From Beverwykella pulmonaria (Eukaryota > Ascomycota > Dothideomycetes > Pleosporales > Melanommataceae): a stretch of DNA of 64,000 nt. Shown here in pieces: positions 21,825 to 34,309 of the stretch; the first letter of the stretch is position 1; the number at the start of each line of letters is the position of its first letter. Location: assembly GCA_001599595.1 (NCBI GenBank), contig BCHH01000002.1:1520335-1584334 (forward strand), written 5' to 3'. Under the pieces are notes generated by a model. It saw only the letters and a list, made by a program, of their open reading frames with translations, searched no databases and had not been told where the DNA came from. The translations under genes and the position numbers were made by a program.

Positions 21825-23186
21825 ATGACCAGCAGCAACGGCAACGGCAAGCAAGAACCTGACTTCGTCAAACATAATACATTCGTAACCAACAATAACA
21901 AAAATCGCAACTCCTGGTTCTCAGGTGACGATAGGAACTTCAACACTCACAATCCAAGAAATCGACGACTGCGTTTGGTCGCTCATCAGGAAGATGTGGC
22001 AGACGATATGGCAGAGCAAGATCTAGCCCAAGTTCCGCGTCCGTCAGACATCAACACAGGTCGTCTACTAAAGCATAAACCTAGGTTGTCTGCTCCCCAG
22101 CAAGCAACAGAGGAAGTGGCAGCTAAGGGACGTCCGACTTATCTCGAGCCTTCGCCTAAAAATAACTACACTGTTCCTAGTCGTGAAGCTGGAGTCCTCT
22201 ATCCACTATCCTCGGGAGCCCCTAGAACTGTTACTCGAGGACAGTCCACGCTTTCTTGCTCCCATGATACGGAGCTGCGTCGCTGCATCGAGAGTTCGGT
22301 GCCTCTTCGAGATCAATATCAAGCTGCCGAGGTACACCGAGAGACTCGCATCCAGGTATCGTCATACATTGATCGAGATGAACTGTTCTTCAACCTACAT
22401 AAATATCAACCGCTCCAGCATGGTACGAATTCTAATTCACAAGCATCTTCGCACCCCCGACAATTAGAACAGACTCATCATCGTGCTGAAAAGTCTTATT
22501 CTGTTCCCACAGAGCGGCCTCGTCCTCAAGGTAAAGGTAGAGAACTGTCTGGTCTTCGAGATAGAGAGGAACCTCATCTACAATACGCAGAGCTACATCA
22601 TCATCAGGGTAGAGAGCAATCTCTGTCTCAACGTACGCAACAACCTCAGTCTGGACTTACAGAACTACATCAGCCTCAACGTACGGAGCACTCGCATACA
22701 TACCAACAGCTGACGCAGCGTATGGACCAGTCTCATCGCCAACATACTGAGCGTCCGCGCCCGTTACATGCAGTGCGGTCTTTATCCCAGCGTACGGTGC
22801 AACAACAACAACTACAGCCGCCTACGAAAGCACAGACTCCTCAGTCCCCGAAGTTGACCTTCGATTCTCTCTCCGCTCGCCTACTTGAACCCTTTAGGCG
22901 CAGTGAACATGAAGTCTGGATTAACATTACGAACATTCATAACTTGTTCGAACATCAGCGGTTAATGGACGCCGTAAAGAAAGCGACAAACCGGGACAGC
23001 TACATTCATCGTCAATACGGTACAAGGTTTGAGCAGCATATCCAGCCCACACCACTGTGTAGATCGTCTTCCATGAGTGTTCTTCCAGGTACCCGTCCTT
23101 CTCTATTTGAGAATATCCTAGTGCATGCGAAGAATGTAAAGGAGTGGCTGCAAGAACCCATCGGCTCACCTTTGCGCAAAAAATAG
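21825..23186 (+). CDS. Low-complexity His/Gln-rich hypothetical protein
   Basis: Single exon, 453 aa. The N-terminus is Asn-rich (NNNKNRNSWFSGDDRNF). Residues about 205-345 are a Gln/His/Arg/Pro-rich tract with imperfect short repeats built on QRTxQ, HQPQRTEHS and TERPRPL units. The C-terminal ~110 residues look globular (LLEPFRRSEHEVWINITNIH ... HAKNVKEWLQEPIG). No signal peptide, membrane helix or known domain seen. The repeat tract is open in a second frame as well (22183-22467, 22483-22713), a by-product of its repeated codons. The ATG at 21825 has a good upstream context (AAACC). Gln/Asn-rich composition suggests a disordered, possibly aggregation-prone regulator, but this is inference only. 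Confidence 0.6.
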   Translation: MTSSNGNGKQEPDFVKHNTFVTNNNKNRNSWFSGDDRNFNTHNPRNRRLRLVAHQEDVADDMAEQDLAQVPRPSDINTGRLLKHKPRLSAPQQATEEVAAKGRPTYLEPSPKNNYTVPSREAGVLYPLSSGAPRTVTRGQSTLSCSHDTELRRCIESSVPLRDQYQAAEVHRETRIQVSSYIDRDELFFNLHKYQPLQHGTNSNSQASSHPRQLEQTHHRAEKSYSVPTERPRPQGKGRELSGLRDREEPHLQYAELHHHQGREQSLSQRTQQPQSGLTELHQPQRTEHSHTYQQLTQRMDQSHRQHTERPRPLHAVRSLSQRTVQQQQLQPPTKAQTPQSPKLTFDSLSARLLEPFRRSEHEVWINITNIHNLFEHQRLMDAVKKATNRDSYIHRQYGTRFEQHIQPTPLCRSSSMSVLPGTRPSLFENILVHAKNVKEWLQEPIGSPLRKK

Positions 23187-23775
23187 ATTGAGATGCTGCC
23201 TGTTTACGTTATTGACATGGTCTGCGCAGTGATTGTAAATCGGTTTAGTGACAGGTGCCTTGAAAGGTAGGTGGTATAGAAAAGACCCGTAGGGGTTGAA
23301 GTAATGTAGAGATATTGCTGATGTGCAAGAGTCAGGTATTGTGCTTAGATTGAATGTCGATTGGATATAGCACATATATACAGGTATAATAAGCATTTGG
23401 ATGGTGAATCATGCCTTCAGGAATGTGCCTTTGTGAGATTTGTGAGACATGTGATGTTGAATTCATGTCTCACTCTATTCTGACATTGTAGATAATACAA
23501 ATGATATTTATACCTAGTGATAGATTAGAGTGAGGATGTTACCTTATCACTTGTGACTTGTTGATGCCCTAATCTGCTTGCTTGCTGATTTTGTTGATAG
23601 GGATCTTACAGCTAGCTGCATAGTGGTGCGAGCACTAGTCGGCAAGGCATAAGACAGTTGTACGGTGTACACAGCGTACGGGGATAGTAGGGTGGGCAAC
23701 AGGTTTCTGGTTATTGCTCTGCTAGTCTATGTACGAACGCGAGCGATATTTAAGGAGGCGCGCTCGTGCACGGGC

Positions 23776-23798
23776 ATCACGTGGTATAACCACGTGAT
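23776..23798. repeat. Perfect 10-bp inverted repeat around CACGTG cores
   Basis: ATCACGTGGT and its exact reverse complement ACCACGTGAT are separated by ATA. Each arm holds a CACGTG site. Could be a binding site for paired bHLH/bZIP factors or a transposon-derived stem; compare the ATCACGTGAC pair at 10362-10390. Confidence 0.75.
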
Positions 23799-23868
23799 CC
23801 TATACCGGGCTAGACATACTTTACGCCGTATCGCTCCTGCGTACGGACAGATTTGCTTATTCTTTTTT

Positions 23869-23916
23869 CACACACACACACACACACTCTCTCTCTCTCT
23901 ATGTATGTGTGTGTGC
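23869..23916. repeat. (CA)n(CT)n...(TG)n microsatellite
   Basis: A CA run is followed directly by a CT run and, after ATGTA, a TG run. The CA and TG runs are complementary and could fold as a hairpin with the CT run in the loop. Confidence 0.85.
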
Positions 23917-24897
23917 TTTTAAACATCTGCCACACAATCTGCTTACCCTCTCACTTTAGAAATGATTTTCGCTTCTGCTTTGTAACCTGCTTACTCTCGT
24001 CTTTTTCAATGTGGTTTAGTTTCGACTTCGCAGCCTGATGATTTCTTTTTCGTGATTTACTTCCTTGCTCTTTTCGGCTCCGTAGTCGCGTTATCTGCAT
24101 TATCAGCCATTTGGTCCATCCTTAGAGGTGTGATCTTACTTTCAACAGTCTTCCTCCGCCACTGTTACCTGGGTGGTCATTACGGTGGTCAGTATTACTA
24201 TCTTTTCTTTCATTTGCGACGTAAGTCGTCTCCACATCATTAGATCTGCCCATCTCAACATTTGGCCCTCAGAACCTCACAATCATTTACACTTAGATTG
24301 CTCATCACAACGGTGTTTTTGCAAGACCAGTAGAGTGACAAAAGTTCTGTATTGGGGTCCCAATTCTGCGTCTTTTCTCCTTCTATTAACATTTCGAGTC
24401 ATCTGCTTACTTTATATAACATTTGTCAACATTGATACTGCCAAAAGTTTCGCTTAAACCAATTTTTCTGTTCAAAATCTTGAAATCTCGTGGTGGGATG
24501 AATAAGAACGATGCTCAAGCTCAAAATAAACTATGGGGCTAAACATATTGCCGCAACACCCGATCCAAAGGACTTCGGTTAACTTCAATATGAGCGAGTT
24601 GTTTCAGATGATGAATCTACTTGGTATTGAGCTAATATATCGTGTCTCAGATACAGTATGAGATCATAAAACCATCCAAGGCAGTTCGAAAGGTGACATG
24701 AATGCATTTCATAACAACGAGTATGCCGCCGATTTATCTCTACTCGAACAGGTACCAAGAATAATTGTAGACTCCGTGGCTCCGTGGCTCCGAAAAGCGC
24801 ATACGACATGAACTCTAACCATCTATATCTTTATTGCATATAATGTCGACCCTTCGAAATGATCGCACACCACACATTACATCGAACCATACCAACT

Positions 24898-27800
24898 CTA
24901 GGTGTCCAATGCCGGGGGCGGCAATTCCGCCTCTTCTACGTCACTATCCAACCCCATATCCGCTTCCTTCTCCTTCCCTTTATCTGTGCCGAATGCATCG
25001 GGGACCTTTTCACTGAGGTTTATCGCCACAAAGCTCTTGGGTAACTTGACGCTGAGTAGATGTTAGTACCACCTCAACGACGGCGAAGAGGATTGTGAAA
25101 AGTGTAATGACATACGTGTGAAACTTAGCACGAAGCGTTTCTAGGACTTCTTTCCAGTCATGGTGTGCAGTGAGACTGCGACGTGGCGAGAAGCCAATCA
25201 TATGTCTCGAATCAAGTTGTCTAAGCATTTCGTCAGTTTCTGCGTCCCTAGAGCATGGTCGGCAGATATAAAAAGTTACTAACACATCGAGTGGCGCGAA
25301 GGCGTGACAGCCTGGCGATAAGGTAATGCGAATGCTGTAGTTGAACGTATTCGGCTCATCATCCGCCGTTGCATTCTCTGATTCGTACAGCTCGAAGCCA
25401 ATCTGAGAGAGGTAGTCGAGCTCGGGAATAGCGTTGCGTTCAATCTTGGTCTTGATACCACCTTCAAGGATGCAGTTGAGCAGAGTGTAGATATGTGACT
25501 CCTTGGTGAAATAAAAGAAGCACTTCGGTGCGTCAGACGCCTGCAACTCTTCCAGGTCTTCAACGATCTCTTTCAAAAGAGGGAGTGAGGTGAGGAGACC
25601 GATCTCGAGCTTCTCTTCATTATCAATGCCATACTCTTGCGGGCCGATGTAGTCGAATAGGACTTTACAAAGATGGTACATTTCGCGAAGCTTGACAAGC
25701 CGTGCATCTACTTGTGCCTTCGATGCAACAGTACTACTGATCCCGGTGTAGAGTTTGAAGTAGGTTTCGTGCGGATAGATCGGAGGGGTGATCGGCTTGC
25801 GAGCAATTTCGGATTTCCGTCTGAAGCCCATTCGCTGTGCAATATTAGCTCGCTCTGGAGGTTTATCGGTGCCATGATCCTTTTGTTCCGCTTTCGGTTG
25901 AGTCTCAGATGAAGTTGGTGGGAATGGTGGCAATTTGACTTGGCTATCTGAAGAGGGTTTTCTCGAGGCCTCCGCAATTACGCTTTCGTCTAGAATTCCC
26001 ACATCTGGTGTCATGACCCACTCAAGGAAACTTCGATTGTGGAGAGCGTCGAACTTCATTGTGTCGTATAGCTCAGAGATCTTGCTTGGGTCCACTTTGT
26101 CGGCATCGTTAAACTCCTTGAAAAGCTTTTCCCAGCGTTCTTTGAACAACTCCGGTCCCTCGCCACAGCACCACCTCGTCTGTATCTGACTGATTGAAGT
26201 CGCCTGAGATAAAGCATTGGCGGCGAGTCCGGAAGTAGCTTCTCCAGGTGGACTTGCAATGGCACTTAGCGATGAGACAGCTCCGGACTCGATCTTCTTA
26301 AAATTGTTGTTCATGACCTTCTGATGAAACTTCATCAGGTCTACCACCTGCCTCACAACGATGTAGGGTTCGGGCTCTTCCTTCGGCCAAGCAAACTGAG
26401 GTGGGGCCTTGTCCCCTGCTCGCAACAGGGTCTTGAGCTTTTTCTTAACTTTGTCCATCTCATCTTTAGCGGCATTAGAATCATCGAGCAGGTCCTTGCG
26501 AACATGGATACCTTTGGATGGAAATTGGTCTTTGTCGAGGAAAGCTGCCCCAAATATCTGTGCACTCGTGGTCACGCGCCGCTCAGAGCTGCTGAAGATT
26601 GAGACGTCATCCAGCACTTCCCTATTCATCAACAGAAGATCGTTCCTGAAATTGGCGCCCATGTCTTGCGTTTGGTGGCGTGCAGAATGCGTCGGCTCTC
26701 CTCCCCACTTGATGATGAGTTGCAACTTATCTAGAATTAGATTATTCTCTACAGCAGAGATGCGAGATAATGTCAGGCCGGACATGGAATCGCTTCGTGT
26801 TTGATTCCATTCCAGTGGTGGATCAAATGATATGGTTGGCAAAGCTGGAACCTTTGGTTTTTCAGGGGAGTCTTCGACAATCTCACCAGGAAGCAGTTCC
26901 TCTTTACGTCTCTTACGAAACATTGGCTTGATTTGCACTTTAGTCCCCGGCCACGCCCCCTTCTTGTTCAGGTAAATCTTCAACTCGCGGAGCTTCTTGG
27001 GATCCTCGACTCCTTCTTCCATGGCCAACTTGACAGCCTCACTTACACTTTGCAACGCGGCCTCACCAATCAGTAATACTTCAGCTTGATGTCCTTTAAG
27101 TAAGTCGACAAAAGGCTTGGTGTGGAAGGTATATTTGAACTTTTGTTTTGGAGTACGATCCGCATGTCGTATGACAGACACTATGCCTTTCAACTTCCAC
27201 TGAGCTTTGGAAGCTGGTGGTGGTACTTTGATTTGCTCATCCGACTGGGAGGTCTGGGTAGCAGGAGGCAGATCAAGGTTACGAGCAGGTGGTGGAAGGG
27301 TGAGATCGGCCTCTGATTTGGCAACGCTCGGGGCGCTCGTTATTGCGATACCATACGGCTTCTCGAAACTCGGTGACGTTGCGAAAGGAGTAGAGTTTAG
27401 AGACGTGTCTGGTGAAGAAGGCATAGTGCCCGATTGGCGGGCATGGGAAATGTGAGGATAGTGGTTAGCTACTAATTTTGACATACTGGGAGACTTGAAA
27501 ATTCCTTTCAATGCTTGACGGTGGCTTGTGCTAGTACTCTTCCTTGACACCCCTAGGTGTTTCTCTGAACTCTCGGGCCCGTTTGGCTGAATAGACTGGG
27601 AATCCTTTCCATCCTTGCGTTGGATCTCGTTGAGGAACATTTCTCTCAAGATGTTGGCGGCCTTATCGTAGTAGTCTGGGTTATCCTTCACGAAACTCCA
27701 GCCATTAACGTCGATGACGTAACTGCGATCTCCGCAGCGAAGCAGGTCAAATCCGCAAACCCGTTGGCCAAATCCTTCTGAAATCTTGGCTGCCATGCTC

Positions 27801-29586
27801 TGTTCGGCCTCGGTGAGTTTGGTCACATATCGAACTTCCTTGCCGCTAGGGTTGCGCTTAACAAGTCCATCGACAACTGGCGACTTTCTCGTCTCCGCGT
27901 GGCAGTAGTTGGGCCCTACAGTGTAAGCTTTGACGTCTTCGGAGTTTTCGACTCGCAAGAATTGCTCGTAGATGTAGCTGCTGCCAGGATCGGTAATGGA
28001 TCTCGGGACATTCAACGAGTCGTCTTTTTCCGAGCTTTTGTTGTTCACTTTCCTGAACAGCCTTCGACCACCTCCGCCGTCCTTCTTATGATAGTATATA
28101 TATACGTTGTGATCTTCTCCACTGACGGGTTTCTCAACAAAGGGTTTCGTAAGTGACACACCATCGACTCGGATGGTGTTACCGTCATCGAGCAATTCGA
28201 TTTTCTTCGGCGGCGCAAGACCTCCACCAGTACCGTCCGAAGATCCCTGGAGGCTGACTCCCGTCCTCTCAAAAAGAGTTTTGGCGATTTCTGGGGACTC
28301 CAATTTGGGGCCTCCGTCACGACTGATTTCAACTCGTTTGGGCGAGGGCACGTTCAATTTATCGAGAATCGAAAGGCAAAGACGACGGTCCCAAAGCACC
28401 TGCTGCATAGGTAAATCATTGACGCAGAAAGGTTTGCGTAACCGCGCATAAGCGATTGCTTTGTTGAGTGGGAATCCATCAGAGTAGAAGGAGATGAGGA
28501 AGTCGCAAACAGGCCAGTTCTCCACGGCTTCATCCAGGATGATCTTGTCGCCAAATATCTTGATCTCGAAGTCGTCGACGAGCTTCCCAAAGATGTTCCG
28601 TGCTGGCTTGCTTCGAGCTTTCGACTCCAGGGCACAAACACCAATGACACCCTTGGTGGGCTTCTTGACCTCCTTCATGTCTCTGCTTCCGGGGCTGCTG
28701 CTCGCGCCTGTACTTCCGCTAATTCGTCTCTGTACCGTTGTGCGGCTTCGGGAGCGGCGGGCTGTGCTCGGCTGGCCTGACGGGCTTGGTACGGGTGTGT
28801 GGTTCAAATGAGGCGATGTAGGAATGAGTGATGGCCCGGTGTGAGGTGTTGGAGGGAGACCGGTGGGTGTCAGTTGGTCTGTGGGAGACAACAATTGGGG
28901 GAGCGAGGTTGTCGGACCCAAACTGCCATTTTGACTCGATGTCGTAATGGAGAGCGAAGAGGTGGCAGTCGTGGTGCCTTGAGCGGGTCCTTCTATTCTC
29001 GCTATCACCATCGAGATTAGCAATTGGCTCGCCACCTGCTCGACAGAGAGCGCCTACCTTCGGGTTCTGAACCTGTCACAGAGCTTGGCCCACTCAATCC
29101 TCGCGCAGTACTGTTGTATATCACGGATCCCAGCGAGTATAAAGACGAAAAGGACATGCGGTTCGAATCGAGGTCTGCGTCTCGAGACGCGCGGAATGAA
29201 TAGTCCTGCGGCGTGAGGGTCTGGGTCGAAGCGGTGGGGGTTGCGTCGGACTCGTCGATGGCGGAGCCGTTCCTGCCATCACTCTCGAAGATCATGTTAT
29301 TGTCGGAGGCCTTGGACGGGCGTCTCGAGGGGAAGCTCCTCGCAATGGCCTTGGACGCCGAGGGCGGCATCGAGACACTGCTGCGTTCGACATTTTTAGG
29401 TGCTGTCGGCGCTGCTGCATTGCCCTCGTTGCCATTGCCGATGATAACCCTTGGGCCTGTCTCCGGTTCCGAGGATCGCGCCTTTCTGCTAGCGGGAGAG
29501 GTGCTGCCAGACGCCGACGACAGCAGGTGTGGAGAGGCCCATGATTTCGTACTCTCAGCACTGATGGTGCGGGATAGCTGCTCCAT
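24898..29586 (-). CDS. VIP1: VIP1/Asp1-type inositol hexakisphosphate / diphosphoinositol pentakisphosphate kinase
   Basis: Exons 29586-29058, 29001-25284, 25220-25116 and 25051-24898 give 1501 aa, in phase. The open frame visible at the 3' end stops early; the true C-terminus is reached by two introns (25221-25283; 25052-25115) and ends KLPKSFVAINLSEK ... ELPPPALDT. Residues 1-290 are Ser/Pro-rich and probably disordered. The kinase starts near 294 (VIGVCALESKARSKP) with IKIFGDKIILDEAVENWP and an ATP-grasp region ending VCGFDLLRCGDRSYVIDVNG. From about 780 there is a histidine-phosphatase-like domain with RHADRTPKQKFKYTFH. The kinase makes 1-IP7/IP8 inositol pyrophosphates, which control SPX-domain phosphate signalling and, in fission yeast, polarity and microtubules; the second domain removes them. 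Divergent from UTP21. Confidence 0.95.
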
Positions 29587-30402
29587 AGGGCGGGGCTGCG
29601 GAGCTTTTGGGTGGGATTGGGGTTTGCTGGAGTTGCTTTTTCGTCTTGCAAGGGACGATTTAAAGCCGAGGCGCCATTGTGACGTGTTTTTTACAAGAAG
29701 AGAGTCGGCTCAACAGCAGTGGACGGTGAGCGACAATCGCAGCGAAAGCAATGCAGCTTCGAGGCTTCAGTCCCTATATGTACAGCATTGCGGCCCCTTG
29801 GCGGCAGCGTGGTGTGCAATCAAGATATTGTAGCGCGTCGGGTGAGCTGCGAGCTGTGTCTGTGTCAGCTAGCAGGCTCGCGCGGTCATGGGTCAAGCGA
29901 TGTCAGATAAACAGGTAAGTCTGCTGCGTATTTCCAGCTCCAATGGTCCAGCTGAAGCACTGGTGGCAAGAAACAAAAAGAACCTGTCTGGGTATCCACT
30001 CTCCTACTGAATCATGTGTTGAAAATTTTGGAAAGACATAAGATCATTCGTCAAAGGCCATTGTTTCAACATTCGTCTCTGGCGCTGAGTCCTCGACCAG
30101 TGGCAGTGTCACGCCAGGTAATTGTGTGCAGAACAGAGATATGAGCGAATCCTGCAGATAGATAACACCATCTGAAGGAGATGGCATCATCAAAGAAGCA
30201 ATCATGGGTAAGAAGATTTGCCTGCAGCAGTGAGCGTGTTGGAAGACCCCTGCGTCGATCATCTTAGCGCGGGGATACCGAATTTGATCTAATCTTATCT
30301 CATCTACGCTAGAATTTTACTCTTGCCGTCTCCTTCACCACCACCGAACAACCGCGCGCCTGAAATCTTCGTCTGCAGAGCTACAAGGTCGGATATCCGA
30401 CA
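29587..30402. promoter_or_regulatory. Shared promoter region of VIP1 and UTP21
   Basis: An 816-bp divergent intergenic region. A plus-strand frame overlapping the first UTP21 exon is a shadow. No other gene seen. Confidence 0.6.
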
Positions 30403-33400
30403 ATGCCGGCTCCCATGCTCCCAGAAAGGACCGCCAATGGCCCAGTCCCGAAGCGCGCGAAGCTCGCCGCCAACCGCGAAAAAAGTTCGGCGCAACTTGT
30501 ACACAGGTCCAAAATCTTTGCGCCATTCAGAGTAAGGCTCACCCAGCGGCTCCATGGCTTTACACAACGACTAAAATGATATCTAGACTGTCGGCCTAGT
30601 CTCTCCCACTGACGTGCCTTTCACCTCCCTCCCTCTCGGTAAGACGACCTTCCAAATCACCACCTCCGTCGGACGATCGCTGCAAACCTACGACTTGAAG
30701 CGAGGCTTGAACCTCGTCTTCATCTCAAAACCTCAGACACCCGAGATCATCACAGCGACATTAGCATGGAAAAAGGTCGTACTCGCGGCATGGGGAGGTC
30801 AGGGAACAAACGCCTCGAGGGGCATCTGGCTATTTCAGCGTGGGAAAAAGGTCGACGAGTTGGAGCTACCCCGAAGCATGGACGAGAATCTGACTCAAAT
30901 TTGCATCTTCGGAGAGTGGATTGTGGGTTGTGGCTCCACCAAAATCGAGGTGTGGAAGTCCGCCACTTTGGAGCACTACACTACGCTTTACGGCGCGTCG
31001 TCAAGCGCTCTTTCCGGGAGCATTTGCACCATGCCAACATTCCTAAACAAGATTTTTGTGGGCAGAAAGGACGGCTCCGTTGAAATCTGGAACCTAGGCA
31101 CTGCCAAACTCCTCTATACCCTCCTTCCGCCTGCCTCAAGCTTTGGAGCTGTGACGGCGCTACAGGCAACGCCCGCCTTGTCTCTAATCGCAATCGCCTA
31201 TGATTCAGGTCCCGTTACCATACACGATGTCAGGATGGACAAGGAGGTCTTGCACCTCAACATTGGCGGTTCTCTGAAGTCTCCCGTTACTTCTATATCC
31301 TTCAGGACAGATGGGCTGGGGGCGGGCGACGATGGTCGCCAAGACGGCGTTATGGCGACTGCGAGCAGAGACAATGGCGACATCACATTCTGGGATTTAA
31401 ATAAAGGGGGCCGAAAAATGGGAGTTCTTCGGGGGGCTCACAATCCTCCTCCATCCTCGAGTGGTGGTATCGGAGGCGGCATCAGTAAGATAGAATTTTT
31501 GCCCGGCCAGTCGATACTCGTTTCGAGCGGTCTTGACAACTCGTTGAAGACTTGGATATTTGACGAATCACCCTTTGCGCCTACGCCACGGATCTTACAT
31601 TCTCGCGGTGGCCACGCCGCTCCCGTTTCGACTCTTCGATTCTTGCCCTCTAATTCGGATGGTTCTGATGACATAGGGAAGTGGTTACTCAGTGCGAGCA
31701 AAGATCGAAGTCTGTGGGGCTGGAGCTTGCGAAGAGATGGACAGAGCACTGAACTCAGTCAGGGAGCCATTCAGAAGAAGGCTAAAAAAATGGGTCTACT
31801 TAACGGAAGTTCCGTCGACTCCAAGCTCCATGCTCAGCTAGAAGATCTCAAAGCCCCGGCAATCACGTGTATCGCGTGCTCACTCAATCGCGATGGCGGC
31901 ATGGGAGCCATGCCTGGATCAACAGGAATCTGGAACAGCTCGACCAAAGCGAAGGGCGCAAAGAAAGGTTCAGAGGTTAACATGACTGGGTGGGAAAGTA
32001 TAGTCACCGGCCATACTGGAGACAAATCCGCAAGAACATGGTTTTGGGGCCGAAAGCGAGCTGGAAGATGGACATTCGACACTGGAGATGGTACAGAAGT
32101 CAAGGTTAGTCCAGTGCGTTCGACAATGTTGACCTGTCTAACCTCTTGTAGAGCGTGGGGGTCTCTCCCTGTGGTACCTTTGCCTTGGTCGGATCAGCGG
32201 GCGGTGCACTTGATATGTATAACCTTCAATCGGGCCAACATCGACGGAGGTTCCCCGCTCGACTATCCCAAGCGGAAGCGAAAAAGCTGAAACTCCAGCA
32301 GCTTCAATTGGAGGACGCAGTGCTGGACGCACATTCGCAACCAGTGAAGTACGGTAAAGGCATAGGCAAACATAAAGGTGCCATCACTGGCATCGCCGTC
32401 GACAGCCTAAATCGAGTTGTAATCAGCTGCGGGGATGACGGCAAAGTGAAGGTAAGTTTGCAAACTCGAGTTTATGTACGCCGCTCATTCTTGATTTAGT
32501 TCTGGGATTTTGCATCTGGCCTTCTCCTTCATGAAATCGATTGGTACCCCATGGCCAAGATTCTTGCCATGCGGTATCACCGCGGCAGTGACTTGATAGC
32601 TTTGAGCTGCGACGATGGGTCCGTCCGAGTAGTGGACATCGAGACCAAGAGGTTAATCCGAGAGCTTTGGGCTGCGCGCTCTCACGCCGAGCTAAAAGTG
32701 GTCGACTTCACCTTCTCCAATGATGGTCGATGGATCATTGCCGCAACATCTGACTCCATTATTAGAGTCTGGGATCTGCCAACTGGCCACCTCATTGACG
32801 CAATGAAGCTTCCAATGCAGTGCACCACAATCGCCTTTTCGCCTACAGGAGAGTATCTCGCTACTGCACAAGAAGGCGGTGTAGGCGTCGACATCTGGAC
32901 AAATCGAACACTCTTCACTCATGTCTCAACGCGGCACATTTCCGAGGAGGAGATTGCCTTGGTTAGTGCGCCTACAGTATCGGGTGAGGGAGGCGAGGCC
33001 ATCATTGAGGCAGCGGCCGAGGAAGAACCCGAAGACGAGACCCAAGACGAGACGATGGTCCCGATCACGGACCAACTGAGCGATGGTATCACGACTCTCA
33101 GCCTTGTCCCCAAATCACGATGGCAGACTCTTCTCCATCTCGACATCATCCGCGCCCGCAACAAGCCCAAGGAAGCGCCCAAAGCCCCTGAAAAGGCGCC
33201 CTTTTTCCTCCCTTCAGTATCCCAGGACCCACTCACCTCAACCAACTCAAATGCCATCGTTCCTGCTGCTCCAGAACATACATCTAGGATATCGAGTTCT
33301 ACACTAGCATCCAAGTCCGCTGCCGCGACATCTACAACAGAGTTCACGAGGCACTTGGCGCTCGCAGCTCGGACAAGTAAATACTCACCACTGCTGACCT

Positions 33401-33711
33401 ATCTTGCCTCGCTTCCTCCTTCGGCCGCAGATGTTGCGATTCGCACCCTGGACACAATGCCTCCGTACACAGAGCTGCAGACTTTTATCCAGGCGCTGAC
33501 TGCTAAGCTTGAAGAGAGGAAGGACTACGAGTTGGTGCAGGCATGGATGAGCGTGCTTTTAAGACTGCATGGAGATGTAATAGCAAAGAATGAAGATTTG
33601 ATCAAAGGCTTGAGGAGATGGCAGGAGGAGGCTAAACGAGAGAGAGACAGAGTGGGCGGGCTGGTTGGATATAGTGTTGGTGTTGTGGGATGGGTTAGGA
33701 GTGTGCGGTGA
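30403..33711 (+). CDS. UTP21: UTP21/WDR36, U3 snoRNP (SSU processome) WD40 subunit
   Basis: Exons 30403-30531, 30587-32104, 32152-32451 and 32500-33711 give 1052 aa with phase-0 junctions throughout. The N-terminal basic exon (PKRAKLAANREKS) is followed by two WD40 propellers: DGSVEIWNLGTAKLLYTLLP, ASRDNGDITFWDLNKGGRK and SGLDNSLKTWIFDESPF in the first; CGDDGKVK|FWDFASGLLL and SIIRVWDLPTGHLIDAM in the second. The C-terminal Utp21 domain (DGITTLSLVPKSRWQTLLHL; PPYTELQTFIQALTAKLEER; a final helical segment) is typical. Utp21 belongs to the UTP-B subcomplex of the 90S pre-ribosome, needed for 18S rRNA maturation in the nucleolus. An acidic insert (about EEEPEDETQDETM) precedes the Utp21 domain. 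Confidence 0.95.
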
Positions 33712-34309
33712 AGACGCATATGATTCCGATGCGAATGCATTGGCACATATTTCTAAACCGAGTTCCCTTATTGCGGCTCAGAAACAGTTTCTCGAGCCTC
33801 TGTCAAAGTCGATCAGATATCGTGACTCGAAATCTTGTTTATGACGTCGGAACGATGTTCCACCGCGGAAGCCTCGGTCGAAGAACGGCGGAGGTACAAT
33901 CGCTCCTCCCCTCACCCATTTATCTCCTCAACTCAAGGGCTTTGGGGTACGTAGTCAAAGAGGCTCAATATGTAAGACTAGTCATCGGGCTGGTTACGTT
34001 GTAGTCTGTATTTATAGCAATGCTTGTTTGCGACAAGCTCGCGCCGTTGTGACGTTCTATCCCGTAGTCAGGCAATGATAAGGCCCAATGTGGATTAGCT
34101 CCCCAGCTCGTTTAATTTGTTTTTCGTTAAAAGGTCCCTCGAGCTCCAACTATGGGCTTCCTTTTTGGATCCTCTCATACTTCCTGCGTCGACGCGCGCC
34201 ACTTGTTGCTTTGCCACTTTCTCACTTATTCCCTAGCCTTACAGCAAGCTGCTGCGCCAAGGATTTATCAGTATCTTATTTCGGCGGCCCACGGCGCTAT
34301 GCCCGCAGT
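33712..34309. other. 3' UTR of UTP21 and upstream region of the next gene
   Basis: Tandem intergenic space. An ATG at 34088 is in frame with the next gene, but the 74 residues it would add are hydrophobic/Ser-rich and unlike the family, so I treat them as untranslated. Confidence 0.5.

Larger units (their letters stand above)
23187..24897. other. Non-coding stretch with simple repeats and a palindrome
   Basis: No supported gene. It includes a CACGTG palindrome (23776-23798) and a dinucleotide tract (23869-23916), entered separately. Plus-strand frames in 24050-24460 lack ATG starts. The right end holds the 3' UTR of VIP1. Confidence 0.5.

Noticed and set aside
23640..23870. Solo LTR of a retrotransposon.
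   Set aside because: A palindrome and TATA-like strings are present, but no matching TG...CA ends, target duplication or polymerase remnants could be seen.
29213..29833. 206-aa plus-strand open frame opposite VIP1 exon 1.
   Set aside because: Antisense shadow of the Ser/Pro-rich VIP1 N-terminus; no independent coding signal.
34088..34309. N-terminal extension of the transcription-factor-like protein from the ATG at 34088.
   Set aside because: The added residues are unlike the family, which begins shortly before the basic PMKSFMFIDSS block; 34310 is a better start.
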